A stretch of DNA of 64,000 nucleotides from BRHc4a sp049323755 (GTDB taxonomy: Bacteria > Bacillota > Desulfotomaculia > Desulfotomaculales > Desulfocucumaceae): positions 37,484 to 101,483 of the forward strand of contig JBMOPE010000005.1 in the NCBI GenBank assembly GCA_049323755.1. The letters run 5' to 3'. Positions within the stretch are counted from its first letter, which is position 1. Each line of letters opens with the position of its first letter. Both the position numbers and the translations under genes were made by a program. Under the pieces are notes generated by a model that did no database searches, was not told the DNA's origin, and saw only the letters and a program-made list of their open reading frames with translations. Positions 51,869 to 59,864 of this stretch are shown here, piece after piece.

Positions 51869-52570
51869 TTATCTGACCAGATGATTAAGATTTGAAGACG
51901 GGACATTGATCCATTCCTTATCTGTCGGCGTCCTAAGGGTTACACGTATTGATCCCTTTTCAGCAGCCAGTGTAAGCTGCTGTGCTTCACCGGGGTTTAG
52001 GGAAAGAGTAAGTGTTGCGCTCTGTGCCGGCTTGTTGTCGGTAGATGTGGAAGTGGTTTTGTTAACAGCCAGCACTTTTATATTCTGGACTATTGTTGAT
52101 GTTATGGTCTGGTTTCCAACATTTACAGTTCCCAGGACATCCACATGGTCTCCCGGGCTAAGCATTCCGGCCACCCCGGTAATCTCATTTACCGCAATAG
52201 TCATTGCCCTTCGCCCAGGCTCAACTATCATGGCCAGTCCCTCTCCTGGGTCATTGGGGCCGGCAACCTTACTTTTAAGAATCTGCTCACCCGGGTAGAT
52301 ATCGCTTCTGGCAATTTTGCCGATAATCTCTTCAGGTTTGTTCACCACTGACGGGGTTACATAATTGGTGGGCATTTCAGTAAAAACCACCATCTGGTCG
52401 GTGATTACCTGTTTTGCAGGTATCCTTGTTTTAGCCACTGCAACTGCAACAAAGTTGCCGGAGGCCTTGTAGGTTTTTTCAAGGTGCTGTAAGTATTCGT
52501 AGGTTCCCCAGGCGGCCACCAGCCCGAAAACCACGGCCACAATAAGTATAAGATTTATTCTTTTTCTCAT
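51869..52570 (-). CDS. cpaB: Flp pilus assembly protein CpaB (RcpC)
   Basis: 233 residues. N-terminal transmembrane anchor (about 7-25), SAF domain (AKTRIPAKQVITDQMVVF, YPGEQILKSKVAGP), then RcpC domain (RRAMTIAVNEITGVAGMLSP, HVDVLGTV). In Gram-negatives it works with the secretin; no secretin is present here, as expected for a single-membrane Firmicute. Confidence 0.92.
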   Translation of the reverse strand: MRKRINLILIVAVVFGLVAAWGTYEYLQHLEKTYKASGNFVAVAVAKTRIPAKQVITDQMVVFTEMPTNYVTPSVVNKPEEIIGKIARSDIYPGEQILKSKVAGPNDPGEGLAMIVEPGRRAMTIAVNEITGVAGMLSPGDHVDVLGTVNVGNQTITSTIVQNIKVLAVNKTTSTSTDNKPAQSATLTLSLNPGEAQQLTLAAEKGSIRVTLRTPTDKEWINVPSSNLNHLVR

Positions 52571-52591
52571 CGTTTCAACTCCCGGTGATGA

Positions 52592-53521
52592 TTATTCGAT
52601 AAGTCTTGCTCCGTAAAGGCTTACTATGGGACTACTGAAATCAGTGTCTCCCTCGCCGGCCATTCTTACGAAATACCCCTTTATCTCGTCATCCTGGCTC
52701 AGTGTGGCCTCCCTGTCCACAAAAAACGCGGCAAAATTTGATACTGTTATGGTGTCCCTACCCTGGAGATAGTCGTTGTGCATGGGGATAATTATAATTT
52801 TGGGACAGCCCGGCACAAAATTGTCATAGGTGCAGCCGTGGGTGCATTTGGAAAGCCTTTCGTCTATTCCTTCGGTGGGGCCGTTCATGTTTCCGGGCTC
52901 GGTGTCAAGCACCTCTCCTATCCATACAGTTTCCTGAAAGCCGTTAATAAGATTGTATTTATAGTTTTTACTGCCCTTTCCGCTTAGCGCCAGTGCCCCG
53001 AAGTTTCCCGGAGAGTCGGGTGAGCCGTATTTCAGGGTAACCATTTGCCCAAATACAAGGGGCTGCTCTTTTATTGTCAGTGGCGCGATACCAAAGTAGG
53101 ATCTGAGGGCTCTCACCTCGGCCGCCGCGTGTGCCCCCACTGTCTTCTGGTTTATCCCAAATACCCTTGACATCACCAGCTGTACATTCTGTGAAATATC
53201 AACAGTAATTTTGTTTCCATCTATGTTTACAGTGATCCCACCTGAAGGCGCACCGTTGGCAACTGCCACATCGACAGCTCTTTGCCTGGCTGTGAGATCG
53301 CGTTCTACCGGATCTGAAACATAAATTAAATCCCGCGCGGCTGCCATTGCTGCACTGTCCGCTGCGTTTACAAGGCGCTGCCGGGTGAGGGCTAAAAGTC
53401 CGAAGTCTGTTACCAGGGCGGTCATTCCAAAAAGGGCTGTTATTCCCATACAAACCATAAAAAATGACAGTCCTCTCTGGTCCCTGAAAAAAGCTGAAAC
53501 CATTTTTCGCACCGGCATCAC
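52592..53521 (-). CDS. TadG-like pseudopilin / Tad-like membrane protein
   Basis: 309 residues. Type IV-pilin-like start FFRDQRGLSFFMVCMGITAL and further hydrophobic residues (Tad-like N-terminal domain), ARQRLVNAADSAAMAAARDL, which is typical of TadG, then a long extracytoplasmic part with a CTHGCTYDNFVPGC cysteine cluster that might form disulfides or bind a metal. Lies just downstream of tadE. Confidence 0.85.
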   Translation of the reverse strand: MMPVRKMVSAFFRDQRGLSFFMVCMGITALFGMTALVTDFGLLALTRQRLVNAADSAAMAAARDLIYVSDPVERDLTARQRAVDVAVANGAPSGGITVNIDGNKITVDISQNVQLVMSRVFGINQKTVGAHAAAEVRALRSYFGIAPLTIKEQPLVFGQMVTLKYGSPDSPGNFGALALSGKGSKNYKYNLINGFQETVWIGEVLDTEPGNMNGPTEGIDERLSKCTHGCTYDNFVPGCPKIIIIPMHNDYLQGRDTITVSNFAAFFVDREATLSQDDEIKGYFVRMAGEGDTDFSSPIVSLYGARLIE

Positions 53522-53525
53522 CTCC

Positions 53526-53921
53526 TCATTCCACCCGCATCACTGTTTGTGAGGCGATAGGTAAGGGATTTGGCAAAAAAGTGTCAAAAAGGGGAAATAC
53601 CAGTGGAATCTGGTAGCGTACCCCCACGGTGGCCATTGCCCCTGTCTTTCTCAGGGTGGGATCCGGGCTAACGGTCGTCTGAAGCCTTGAGGTGTCCAGC
53701 CCTGCAGTGGACTGTGTTACCCTTGCTGCGATATCGGCGTCTGAGCCGCCCAGTATGGCAACCCTTGCCCCCTCCCTAGATGCGTTGGTTATCATTAGAT
53801 ATGAGTGGTATATCCTTCCGAATTCTATAACGCCCATGAACAGAACCAGCAGTACCGGCAGCACCAGGGCCAGTTCGACCATGGCCTGGCCACGCTCGCT
53901 TTTTAAAAATTTAAGTTTCAT
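53526..53921 (-). CDS. tadE: TadE-like pseudopilin
   Basis: 131 residues. LKSERGQAMVELALVLPVLL is the prepilin-like site, with cleavage expected after the glycine of RGQ or at A; it runs into a long hydrophobic helix and MGVIEFGRIYHSYLMITNAS, the TadE signature, then REGARVAILGG. Minor pilin, cut by the neighbouring TadV peptidase. Confidence 0.9.
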   Translation of the reverse strand: MKLKFLKSERGQAMVELALVLPVLLVLFMGVIEFGRIYHSYLMITNASREGARVAILGGSDADIAARVTQSTAGLDTSRLQTTVSPDPTLRKTGAMATVGVRYQIPLVFPLFDTFLPNPLPIASQTVMRVE

Positions 53922-53922
53922 A

Positions 53923-54483
53923 TTACCACCTCAAAAGGTTTTGCAGGCCGGTGGCGTATACTGCGGCCACCCCAGATGCGATTGCCAGGGTGTAGGGGAA
54001 GTATACGGTTTTTGGCTTATACTCGGAGCTTGGGACCGGAACCGCTATTCCATACCGGATCATCCTGTCGGACAGTACTGCAAGACCTCCCTGGAGTGTT
54101 GCCGTTAACTGACGGTTTGCCGAAAGGTAAATAAGTGCGAAAACACCTCCGGCAATGGCTCCGGCCAGGAAGGCGCTTATTACAAAGGCCGGCCCTTTTA
54201 TGCCGCCGATTACCGCCAGTAGCTTTACGTCCCCTGCGCCGATACCACCCCTTGCAAATGGTATAATCAGAATGGCAATACCCATTAATAATCCCTTTAA
54301 GCTTTCCAGAAGAAGCTGCCACCCGCCCGTCAGGAAATTTGCCGCCAGGGCAATAATCAGAAATGGAACTAAAACCTTGTTGTACACACGCCTGCTTTTA
54401 ATGTCGGTAATTATACAGACTGTCAATAATAATATGAGAAGGTAATCGGATACCGATAATCCCAGATAATTGAGTTTTTCCAT
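53923..54483 (-). CDS. Prepilin peptidase TadV (CpaA, family A24)
   Basis: About 186 residues from ATG 54483, with AAAGGT upstream; an ATG six codons earlier lacks a ribosome site. Six hydrophobic helices. The two catalytic aspartates are in CIITDIKSRRVYN and GGIGAGDVKLLAVIGG. Cleaves the leader from Flp pilin and TadE/G. Confidence 0.92.
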   Translation of the reverse strand: MEKLNYLGLSVSDYLLILLLTVCIITDIKSRRVYNKVLVPFLIIALAANFLTGGWQLLLESLKGLLMGIAILIIPFARGGIGAGDVKLLAVIGGIKGPAFVISAFLAGAIAGGVFALIYLSANRQLTATLQGGLAVLSDRMIRYGIAVPVPSSEYKPKTVYFPYTLAIASGVAAVYATGLQNLLRW

Positions 54484-54510
54484 GGTTAAATTACCTTTCA
54501 TTAATGAGTA

Positions 54511-54536
54511 GCCCTACTTAAATATTTAAGTAGGGC
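54511..54536. repeat. Perfect 26-bp palindrome between flp and tadV
   Basis: GCCCTACTTAAAT/ATTTAAGTAGGGC with no loop and no T run. It lies between the pilin gene and the rest of the operon, where a hairpin could protect the pilin mRNA or lower readthrough, or bind a dimeric regulator. Confidence 0.7.
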
Positions 54537-54595
54537 AATTGCTCACGGAACCAAAAAGAATGTATTAATCATGCCTGTCCCTGTGAACCATGCGA

Positions 54596-54796
54596 TTATG
54601 GGGTAGTAGTGGTAGTTGTAGTTGTAGCGGCGTTGTTGATAGTATTGCCAACTTCAGTAACCTGCTTATTTACCCCGGAACCCAGAATCTTGAATCCCGC
54701 AATTGCCACCACTGCCACCAGCGCCAGAATGAGTCCGTACTCAGCCATGCCCTGCCCGCTTTCATCATTCCACAGGTCCGTTAAGAGTTTAAACAT
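54596..54796 (-). CDS. flp: Flp/Fap-type major pilin
   Basis: 66 residues from ATG 54796 (GGAGGCGG about 9 bases upstream; a GTG three codons earlier is too close). DESGQGMAEYGLILALVAVV is the Flp prepilin site, with the conserved Glu and Tyr after the cleaved glycine and then the hydrophobic stretch. The C-terminus is a run of eight threonines before proline, encoded by ACT/ACC repeats, which could vary by slippage and might be glycosylated. First gene of the pilus operon. Confidence 0.94.
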   Translation of the reverse strand: MFKLLTDLWNDESGQGMAEYGLILALVAVVAIAGFKILGSGVNKQVTEVGNTINNAATTTTTTTTP

Positions 54797-54921
54797 TATT
54801 GCCACCGCCTCCCAAGTATTTTATCTAATACTAGCATTTGACAAAATTTATAACAATCTTACAAAAGACTTAAAACCCGATGATCTATTTACCTAACTTT
54901 TTGGGGACTTAAGTCCTCAAA

Positions 54922-54956
54922 AAAACAATGGGACTTATTATAAGTCCCATTGTTTT
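54922..54956 (-). terminator. Terminator between degU and flp
   Basis: Stem AATGGGACTTA/TAAGTCCCATT extended by ACAATGGG-type pairs, loop TTA, flanked by A and T runs (works on the minus strand). Confidence 0.85.
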
Positions 54957-54983
54957 AGACTAATTCCATATTTTAAAATTGCT

Positions 54984-55643
54984 TTATAAGTCAACAATTT
55001 TGTTTTTTAAAGCATAAAGAGCTGCCTGGGTTCTGTCTTCAACATTAAGCTTTTGGAATATTCGGTAGAGATGGTTTTTAACAGTCTTTTCACTGATAAA
55101 CAGTTTTTTGGCGATTGACCGATTGGATGATCCCCTTGCCACCAGTTGTAATACTTCGACTTCTCTCGGTGTCAGCTGGTTATCATCGGGACGGCGGGCC
55201 GGGTCAAGTTTTACCGACATCCTGTTGATCTCCTGGAAAACGCTTGCCATAAGTTTGGGTGGTATGTATGAATTCCCCCTGGCCACACCTCTTATAGTTT
55301 CAACAAGCTGACCGGGGCTTACGTCCTTTAAAAGATAGGCCGAGGCTCCGGCCCGTATGAATTCAAAAAGGTACTCCTCCTGGTCGTGTATGGTAAGAGC
55401 GATTACGCCGACATCGGGCTTAATTCTTTTAATTCTGCGGCAGGCTTCAATACCATCCATAACAGGCATGTTAACATCCAGCAGGGCTATGTCAATTTCT
55501 CTTTCCAGGGCAATGGCAGCTGCCTGCTGTCCATCACCGGCCTCGCCGGCGATTTCTATGTCTTCTTCCAGGGATAATATTTTTATTATGCCTTCCCTCA
55601 CCAGCATATGGTCATCCGCAATTAGTACTTTTATCGAGGACAT
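54984..55643 (-). CDS. NarL/DegU-type response regulator
   Basis: 219 residues. Receiver domain with IADDHMLVREGI, phosphoacceptor in DIALLDVNMPVMDGIEA, lysine in YLLKDVSPG. LuxR-type helix-turn-helix at the C-terminus (LTPREVEVLQLVARGSSNRS, EKTVKNHLYRIFQKL). Partner of the DegS-like kinase 27 bases upstream; probably activates the pilus operon that follows. Confidence 0.93.
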   Translation of the reverse strand: MSSIKVLIADDHMLVREGIIKILSLEEDIEIAGEAGDGQQAAAIALEREIDIALLDVNMPVMDGIEACRRIKRIKPDVGVIALTIHDQEEYLFEFIRAGASAYLLKDVSPGQLVETIRGVARGNSYIPPKLMASVFQEINRMSVKLDPARRPDDNQLTPREVEVLQLVARGSSNRSIAKKLFISEKTVKNHLYRIFQKLNVEDRTQAALYALKNKIVDL

Positions 55644-55670
55644 TTCTTCACCTTCCTAAATTACCTGTAT

Positions 55671-56825
55671 TTAATCCTCGTCTTCTACTGGTACCGATAT
55701 GCCTATTGTTGTTCCCTGTCCGGGGGTGGAGTTGAAGTTTATTTCACCTTTGAGTATCTGTGCTCTTTCTCTCATTCCCAGTATACCAAAGCCGTTTTTT
55801 TTGCCCCCGTTGATGACTGAGTTAACGGAAAATCCTACGCCGTTGTCTTTAACAATTGCGTTTATTTTTTTAGGCAGTATTTCTATTTTGATGATGACAT
55901 TGGTAGCCCTGGCATGTTTTCTTATATTGTTCAGGCACTCCTGTATAATTCTGAACAGGGCTACCTCAACCGCTATTGAGAATCTTCGGGGGGTGCCTAT
56001 AACTGCCAGTTCAGCATTAACGCCATACTGGGACTGAAAGTCATCTGCATAGCGTTTTAATGCAGGAACCAGTCCAAGGTCGTCCAGGACCATGGGCCTC
56101 AGGTCGAAAATTATTTTTCTGACATCCTGAAGGCTTTGTCGGACCATGATCTGTAAAGCCTGCAGCTCGTCCCTTACTTTGGCTTTGTCTATGTCCAGAA
56201 GCTTAAGGCAAAATTCGGCTCTCATCACAATGTTTGCCATCAGCTGTGCAGGGCCGTCATGAATATCCCTGGCCACACGGTGCCGCTCTTCTTCCTGGGC
56301 CTTTATGATGCTTATTCCCAGTTGCTGCACCTGCTGCATTTCGCCAATTTTTTTATAAAAGTCCTGTATGTTTCCGGTTAGGAAATTGGTTACCACCGCC
56401 AGCTGTGAGGCCAGGTTCTCTGCCTTGTTTAACATGTTGTCCATCCGGCGGAGGCTTTGCTCCAGATTGTTTCTTTTGTAGCGAAGAAGGCTTTCCGTAC
56501 CTCTCAGGTTGGCCAGCTTTAACTGCTTCTCCTGTGCTTCCTCATAAGCTTTCTTGATATCATTTTCCGAGAACTTTTTAAAATTTTTACTGACCTCGGC
56601 CAGCCTGGCCCGGGCTTTTCTTTCTTCAACTGCCAGTACGTCAACCTCTGAAACCAGTTCTGCAACCTGTTTGCGAACCTCATCAAGCTCCCATTTTAGC
56701 CGCTGGTGTTCTATCCGGGTATTCTCAGCAATATCGAATACCTGTCTTTTCCCGTTTTCAATGGCGGATAGCGTCTCTTTTATTATGCTGTCAAGTGTCC
56801 CAAGGTCAGAAATCATTAAATTCAC
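55671..56825 (-). CDS. DegS-like cytoplasmic sensor histidine kinase
   Basis: 384 residues without membrane helices. Long coiled-coil sensor (about 25-165), HisKA_3 dimerisation box EEERHRVARDIHDGPAQLMA with the phosphorylated histidine, and ATPase domain (ECLNNIRKHARATNV, VKDNGVGF, GFGILGMRERAQIL). Same layout as Bacillus DegS, which senses cell states such as flagellar or cell-cycle status. It may also phosphorylate the receiver of TadZ (inference). Confidence 0.93.
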   Translation of the reverse strand: MNLMISDLGTLDSIIKETLSAIENGKRQVFDIAENTRIEHQRLKWELDEVRKQVAELVSEVDVLAVEERKARARLAEVSKNFKKFSENDIKKAYEEAQEKQLKLANLRGTESLLRYKRNNLEQSLRRMDNMLNKAENLASQLAVVTNFLTGNIQDFYKKIGEMQQVQQLGISIIKAQEEERHRVARDIHDGPAQLMANIVMRAEFCLKLLDIDKAKVRDELQALQIMVRQSLQDVRKIIFDLRPMVLDDLGLVPALKRYADDFQSQYGVNAELAVIGTPRRFSIAVEVALFRIIQECLNNIRKHARATNVIIKIEILPKKINAIVKDNGVGFSVNSVINGGKKNGFGILGMRERAQILKGEINFNSTPGQGTTIGISVPVEDED

Positions 56826-57049
56826 CGCTCATTATCCTGTTATGACGGGCTGTTAAGTCCAAGCAAAATTCGGTACTCAATATGCTTCTGCAGAAAAATG
56901 TCAATTCCTTCAAGCTTTGTCGACATTTTTAAGGTAATTTATGTAAAATTCAAAATTTTATTTTATATTTTGCACAACAATTCCTGTCCGTATATACTTA
57001 GATAAGTTTATATTTATGGGGGTCTGCAACATTTTTTTTAAAAGTTATT

Positions 57050-57150
57050 TATTAGCCACAGAGGGCACAGAGATCACAGAGAATAATTGTTTTCATTCTC
57101 CTTGGTGGCTGCTTTGGCAGCCCGGGAGTCTGGATTCTGCCCTGAAAATA
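57050..57150 (+). repeat. Family A element, internally deleted copy 4
   Basis: GCCACAGAGGGCACAGAGATCACAGAGAAT is joined directly to TTTTCATTCTCCTTGGTGGCTGC and GGATTCTG, so the left arm and right end of the full element are present and the middle and right arm are gone. Confidence 0.65.
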
Positions 57151-57224
57151 GCTGTCAGCTATCAGTCATCAGCTATCAGCTTTATTGGCCACAGACGGAA
57201 TAAAGACCCTGTAAGTACGCTATC

Positions 57225-57457
57225 GGGGCGGTAAGGAAGCACAGTCCCCGTGTCAACCTTTCGGAGGCTTTTACCGGGTCTTGACGCAGCCGGCGTACGG
57301 CATGGCGGCCCGGATACAGGACGTAGCCGGGAGCCCGAACCGGCGCATGGACGCGCCGTTGAGGGCGGTCACCAGTCCGTAGAAGGCAAGTCTTAGAGCC
57401 GGTTAAAGCCGGAGAGTCCAGTTGACATGGGGGCTGTGTTCCCTAGCCGCCTGCCCC
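57225..57457 (+). ncRNA. Candidate structured RNA element, family D copy 2
   Basis: About 230 bases that can close end to end: GGGGC..GCCCC, then CACAG/CTGTG, CCCC/GGGG and GTGTCAAC/GTTGACAT (57240-57257 with 57421-57438). Inside, CCCGG-TAC-AGGAC-GTA-CCGGG (57309-57331), the GGCGCATGGACGCGCC hairpin and CCGG/CCGG. Compared with 43456-43680, stems change but still pair while loops are kept. The nature is unknown. Size and IS-like scatter resemble HEARO/omega RNAs of IscB elements, but this was not checked and no iscB gene is adjacent. Confidence 0.55.
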
Positions 57458-57500
57458 AGAGTTTTCATTGTCTGATGGTGTCGCACTTTGCGACATGGAG

Positions 57501-57562
57501 GTCTGACTTCTGAATTCTGAATTCCGCCGCTGGGACAGCGGCAACGCCCGCAGGGCGTTTAT
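57501..57562. terminator. Two-hairpin terminator of the family B tail type
   Basis: TTCTGAATTCTGAATTCC, then GCCGCTG..CAGCGGC and AACGCCC/GGGCGTTTATTT. On the plus strand it would stop transcription from the left, just before the convergent ldt gene end. Confidence 0.75.
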
Positions 57563-58423
57563 TTAAGGTAAACAAATAAAGCCTGAATCAATCAGCAGCT
57601 TAAACGGAGAGGTTATCTCGACCTTTCCTTTTCCGTCGGAAAAAATAGCTCCACTCAGAACTTTGTTGAAAAAGTCCGGGTGAACAAAAAGTGATCCTTT
57701 TTCTAAAATAACAGGCCCTGCCATATTAACTGTCTGGTTATTCACTTTTGCAATTTGCGATCCCGGCATTACAGAAATGGTACATCTGTTGACATGTATG
57801 TCATAGCGATTTTCAGCTTCTATCCATTCTCCGGAATAACCCATTGCCTCTATGGCAGGCCGGACGGGAATAAAACAGGATCCGTTTATTATGAGGGGCT
57901 TTTTGCCGTTTAGGGGGATAATGCTGTCATCTACAAAGACCTTATAGTTTATATTACTTTCAATGTTGTTAGAGGGGCTGTTGACTATTTCCACCCTTGT
58001 CCCCACCGGTATCCTGTCGTAAAGCCAGATTATATCTTCATTCTTTAGCCTTATACATCCTGCTGAAATGTATTTGCCAATTGAAGACGGATCGTTGTTT
58101 CCATGAATGCCATATTCACTGCCCCCGCCTACACTTAGGCCCATCCAGCGTGGACCAAGTGGATTTTTGGGGCTTCCCCCGGGTATCTTCTTTTTGGCAT
58201 AATAAGGATTAACCAGTTTGTTGACAATCGTAAACACACCCTCGGGGGTTAGCCCTTTGGTTCTTCCCGTGGCTACAGGGAATACCCTGGCTGCGGACCC
58301 GTCGTCATAGAGCGTTAGCTGGTTGGTTCCTTTATTGATTACAATGCTGTACTGGGCCCAGGCGCAGGAGCATGAAGCCGCCCATAAAATAAATGTGCAT
58401 AGAAATACTGTCAGCTTTTTCAT
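57563..58423 (-). CDS. Secreted L,D-transpeptidase with copper-amine-oxidase-N-like domain
   Basis: 286 residues. Signal peptide (KKLTVFLCTFILWAASCSCA, then WAQ). YkuD catalytic domain (about 25-150): PEGVFTIVNKL, YGIHGNND and the nucleophile in ISAGCIRLKNEDI. The second half (about 160-280; IPLNGKKPLIINGSCFIPVR) is the stalk-like domain common in Firmicute wall proteins. Cross-links peptidoglycan; in spore formers also possible in the spore cortex. Confidence 0.92.
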   Translation of the reverse strand: MKKLTVFLCTFILWAASCSCAWAQYSIVINKGTNQLTLYDDGSAARVFPVATGRTKGLTPEGVFTIVNKLVNPYYAKKKIPGGSPKNPLGPRWMGLSVGGGSEYGIHGNNDPSSIGKYISAGCIRLKNEDIIWLYDRIPVGTRVEIVNSPSNNIESNINYKVFVDDSIIPLNGKKPLIINGSCFIPVRPAIEAMGYSGEWIEAENRYDIHVNRCTISVMPGSQIAKVNNQTVNMAGPVILEKGSLFVHPDFFNKVLSGAIFSDGKGKVEITSPFKLLIDSGFICLP

Positions 58424-58534
58424 AATACCTCCGTTACAAAATAAATGTTTAATTCATAACTATGCATTGAAGATGTTGCGAATAACTTATAAAACACCTG
58501 AAAGCAGCCTCATAAAGGCTGACGGGAGGAAAGT

Positions 58535-59788
58535 ATGAAAGGAAATGAAAAAGAAGAAGAGAGAGCAGTTTTGGTTGGCATTCAGCTTTCCGGGGATAGC
58601 CGGGAGGTAGTTGAAGAATCCCTAAATGAGTTGGAAAGCCTTGCATATACTGCTGGGGCACTGGTTATAAGCCGAATGATTCAAAAGAAATCAAGGCCTG
58701 ATATTTCAACCTTTTTGGGATCCGGAAAGGTTAAGGAACTGGCGGACCTGGTATTGGACTCAGGCGCTGACCTCTTAATTTGTGACAGGGAGCTTTCTCC
58801 TGCCCAGACTCGAAATCTTGAAAAAACCGTGGGGGCACGGGTAATAGACCGGTCACGGCTAATTCTCGATATATTTGCCTTACGGGCCAAAACCAGGGAA
58901 GGTAAGCTGCAGGTGGAACTGGCCCAGCTAAATTACATACTTCCCAGGCTTTCCGGGATTGGAACCGAGCTGTCCAGGCTGGGCGGCGGCATAGGGACCA
59001 GGGGCCCCGGTGAAACAAAGCTTGAGATGGACAGGAGAAGAATCCGAAAGAGGATATCCGACTTGAAAAGGGAGATTGAAGAGGTAAGGCGGCACCGTGA
59101 AATAATTAGAAGCGGCAGGAAGGCGGTACCCTTTCCGCTGGTGTCCATAGTTGGATATACAAACGCCGGAAAGTCAACTTTATTGAAAAAACTGACAGGA
59201 GCAGACGTTTTGGTGGAGGATAAACTTTTTGCAACACTGGACCCCACCACCAGAAGGGTGGTGCTTCCAAACAATGAAACGGTGCTCCTGACTGATACAG
59301 TGGGTTTTATAAACAACCTGCCACACCACCTGGTGGCTGCCTTCAGGGCGACCCTGGAGGAGGTGGTGGAAGCCGACCTTCTTTTACATATTATTGATAT
59401 TTCTCACCCCAATGTGCTGAGTCAGTATGAAACAGTAAAAAAAGTTCTTGAATCCCTCGGAGTCGCCGATAAAACTACATTAACGGTTTATAACAAGGTT
59501 GACCGGGTGGATGGGGATGTATCGCCTCTCGACACCGGTAACCCCGTGTTAATTTCGGCCGTTACCGGGTATGGGCTGGATGGTTTGCTAAAGAGGATTG
59601 CCATGGCTGTTGAAAAAAGGAGGGTAAAAAAACGTTTCCTTTTACCCTTTGCAAAGGCCGGACTTATTTCCATCCTGTACGACAAGGGTAAGGTTAACGG
59701 AGAGGAACATGTTTCAGAGGGCATTATTGTTGAGGTTGAAATGGAAGAGCTGTGGGCCGGGAGAGTGGAGGCAATGCTGAAGGAGTGA
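58535..59788 (+). CDS. hflX: Ribosome-associated GTPase HflX
   Basis: 417 residues. N-terminal HflX domain (FLGSGKVKELADLVLDSGAD, LNYILPRLSG), glycine-rich GGIGTRGPGETKLE, then G1 GYTNAGKSTLLKKL, switch LDPTTRRVVLPN, DTVGFINNLPH and NKVDRV. Splits stalled ribosomes. Start ATG follows GGGAGG. Confidence 0.96.
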   Translation: MKGNEKEEERAVLVGIQLSGDSREVVEESLNELESLAYTAGALVISRMIQKKSRPDISTFLGSGKVKELADLVLDSGADLLICDRELSPAQTRNLEKTVGARVIDRSRLILDIFALRAKTREGKLQVELAQLNYILPRLSGIGTELSRLGGGIGTRGPGETKLEMDRRRIRKRISDLKREIEEVRRHREIIRSGRKAVPFPLVSIVGYTNAGKSTLLKKLTGADVLVEDKLFATLDPTTRRVVLPNNETVLLTDTVGFINNLPHHLVAAFRATLEEVVEADLLLHIIDISHPNVLSQYETVKKVLESLGVADKTTLTVYNKVDRVDGDVSPLDTGNPVLISAVTGYGLDGLLKRIAMAVEKRRVKKRFLLPFAKAGLISILYDKGKVNGEEHVSEGIIVEVEMEELWAGRVEAMLKE

Positions 59789-59864
59789 TGAGCATTGGCG
59801 GCAGCAGGGCATAATGATAACTGGAGCTGGTTGCCAAGGGCTGATTTTGAGAGGGAGAATGTAA

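Noticed and set aside
57225..57457. Group II intron or RNase P RNA as identity of family D
   Set aside because: I could not see the domain V hairpin of group II introns or the conserved core of RNase P; no reverse transcriptase is nearby.
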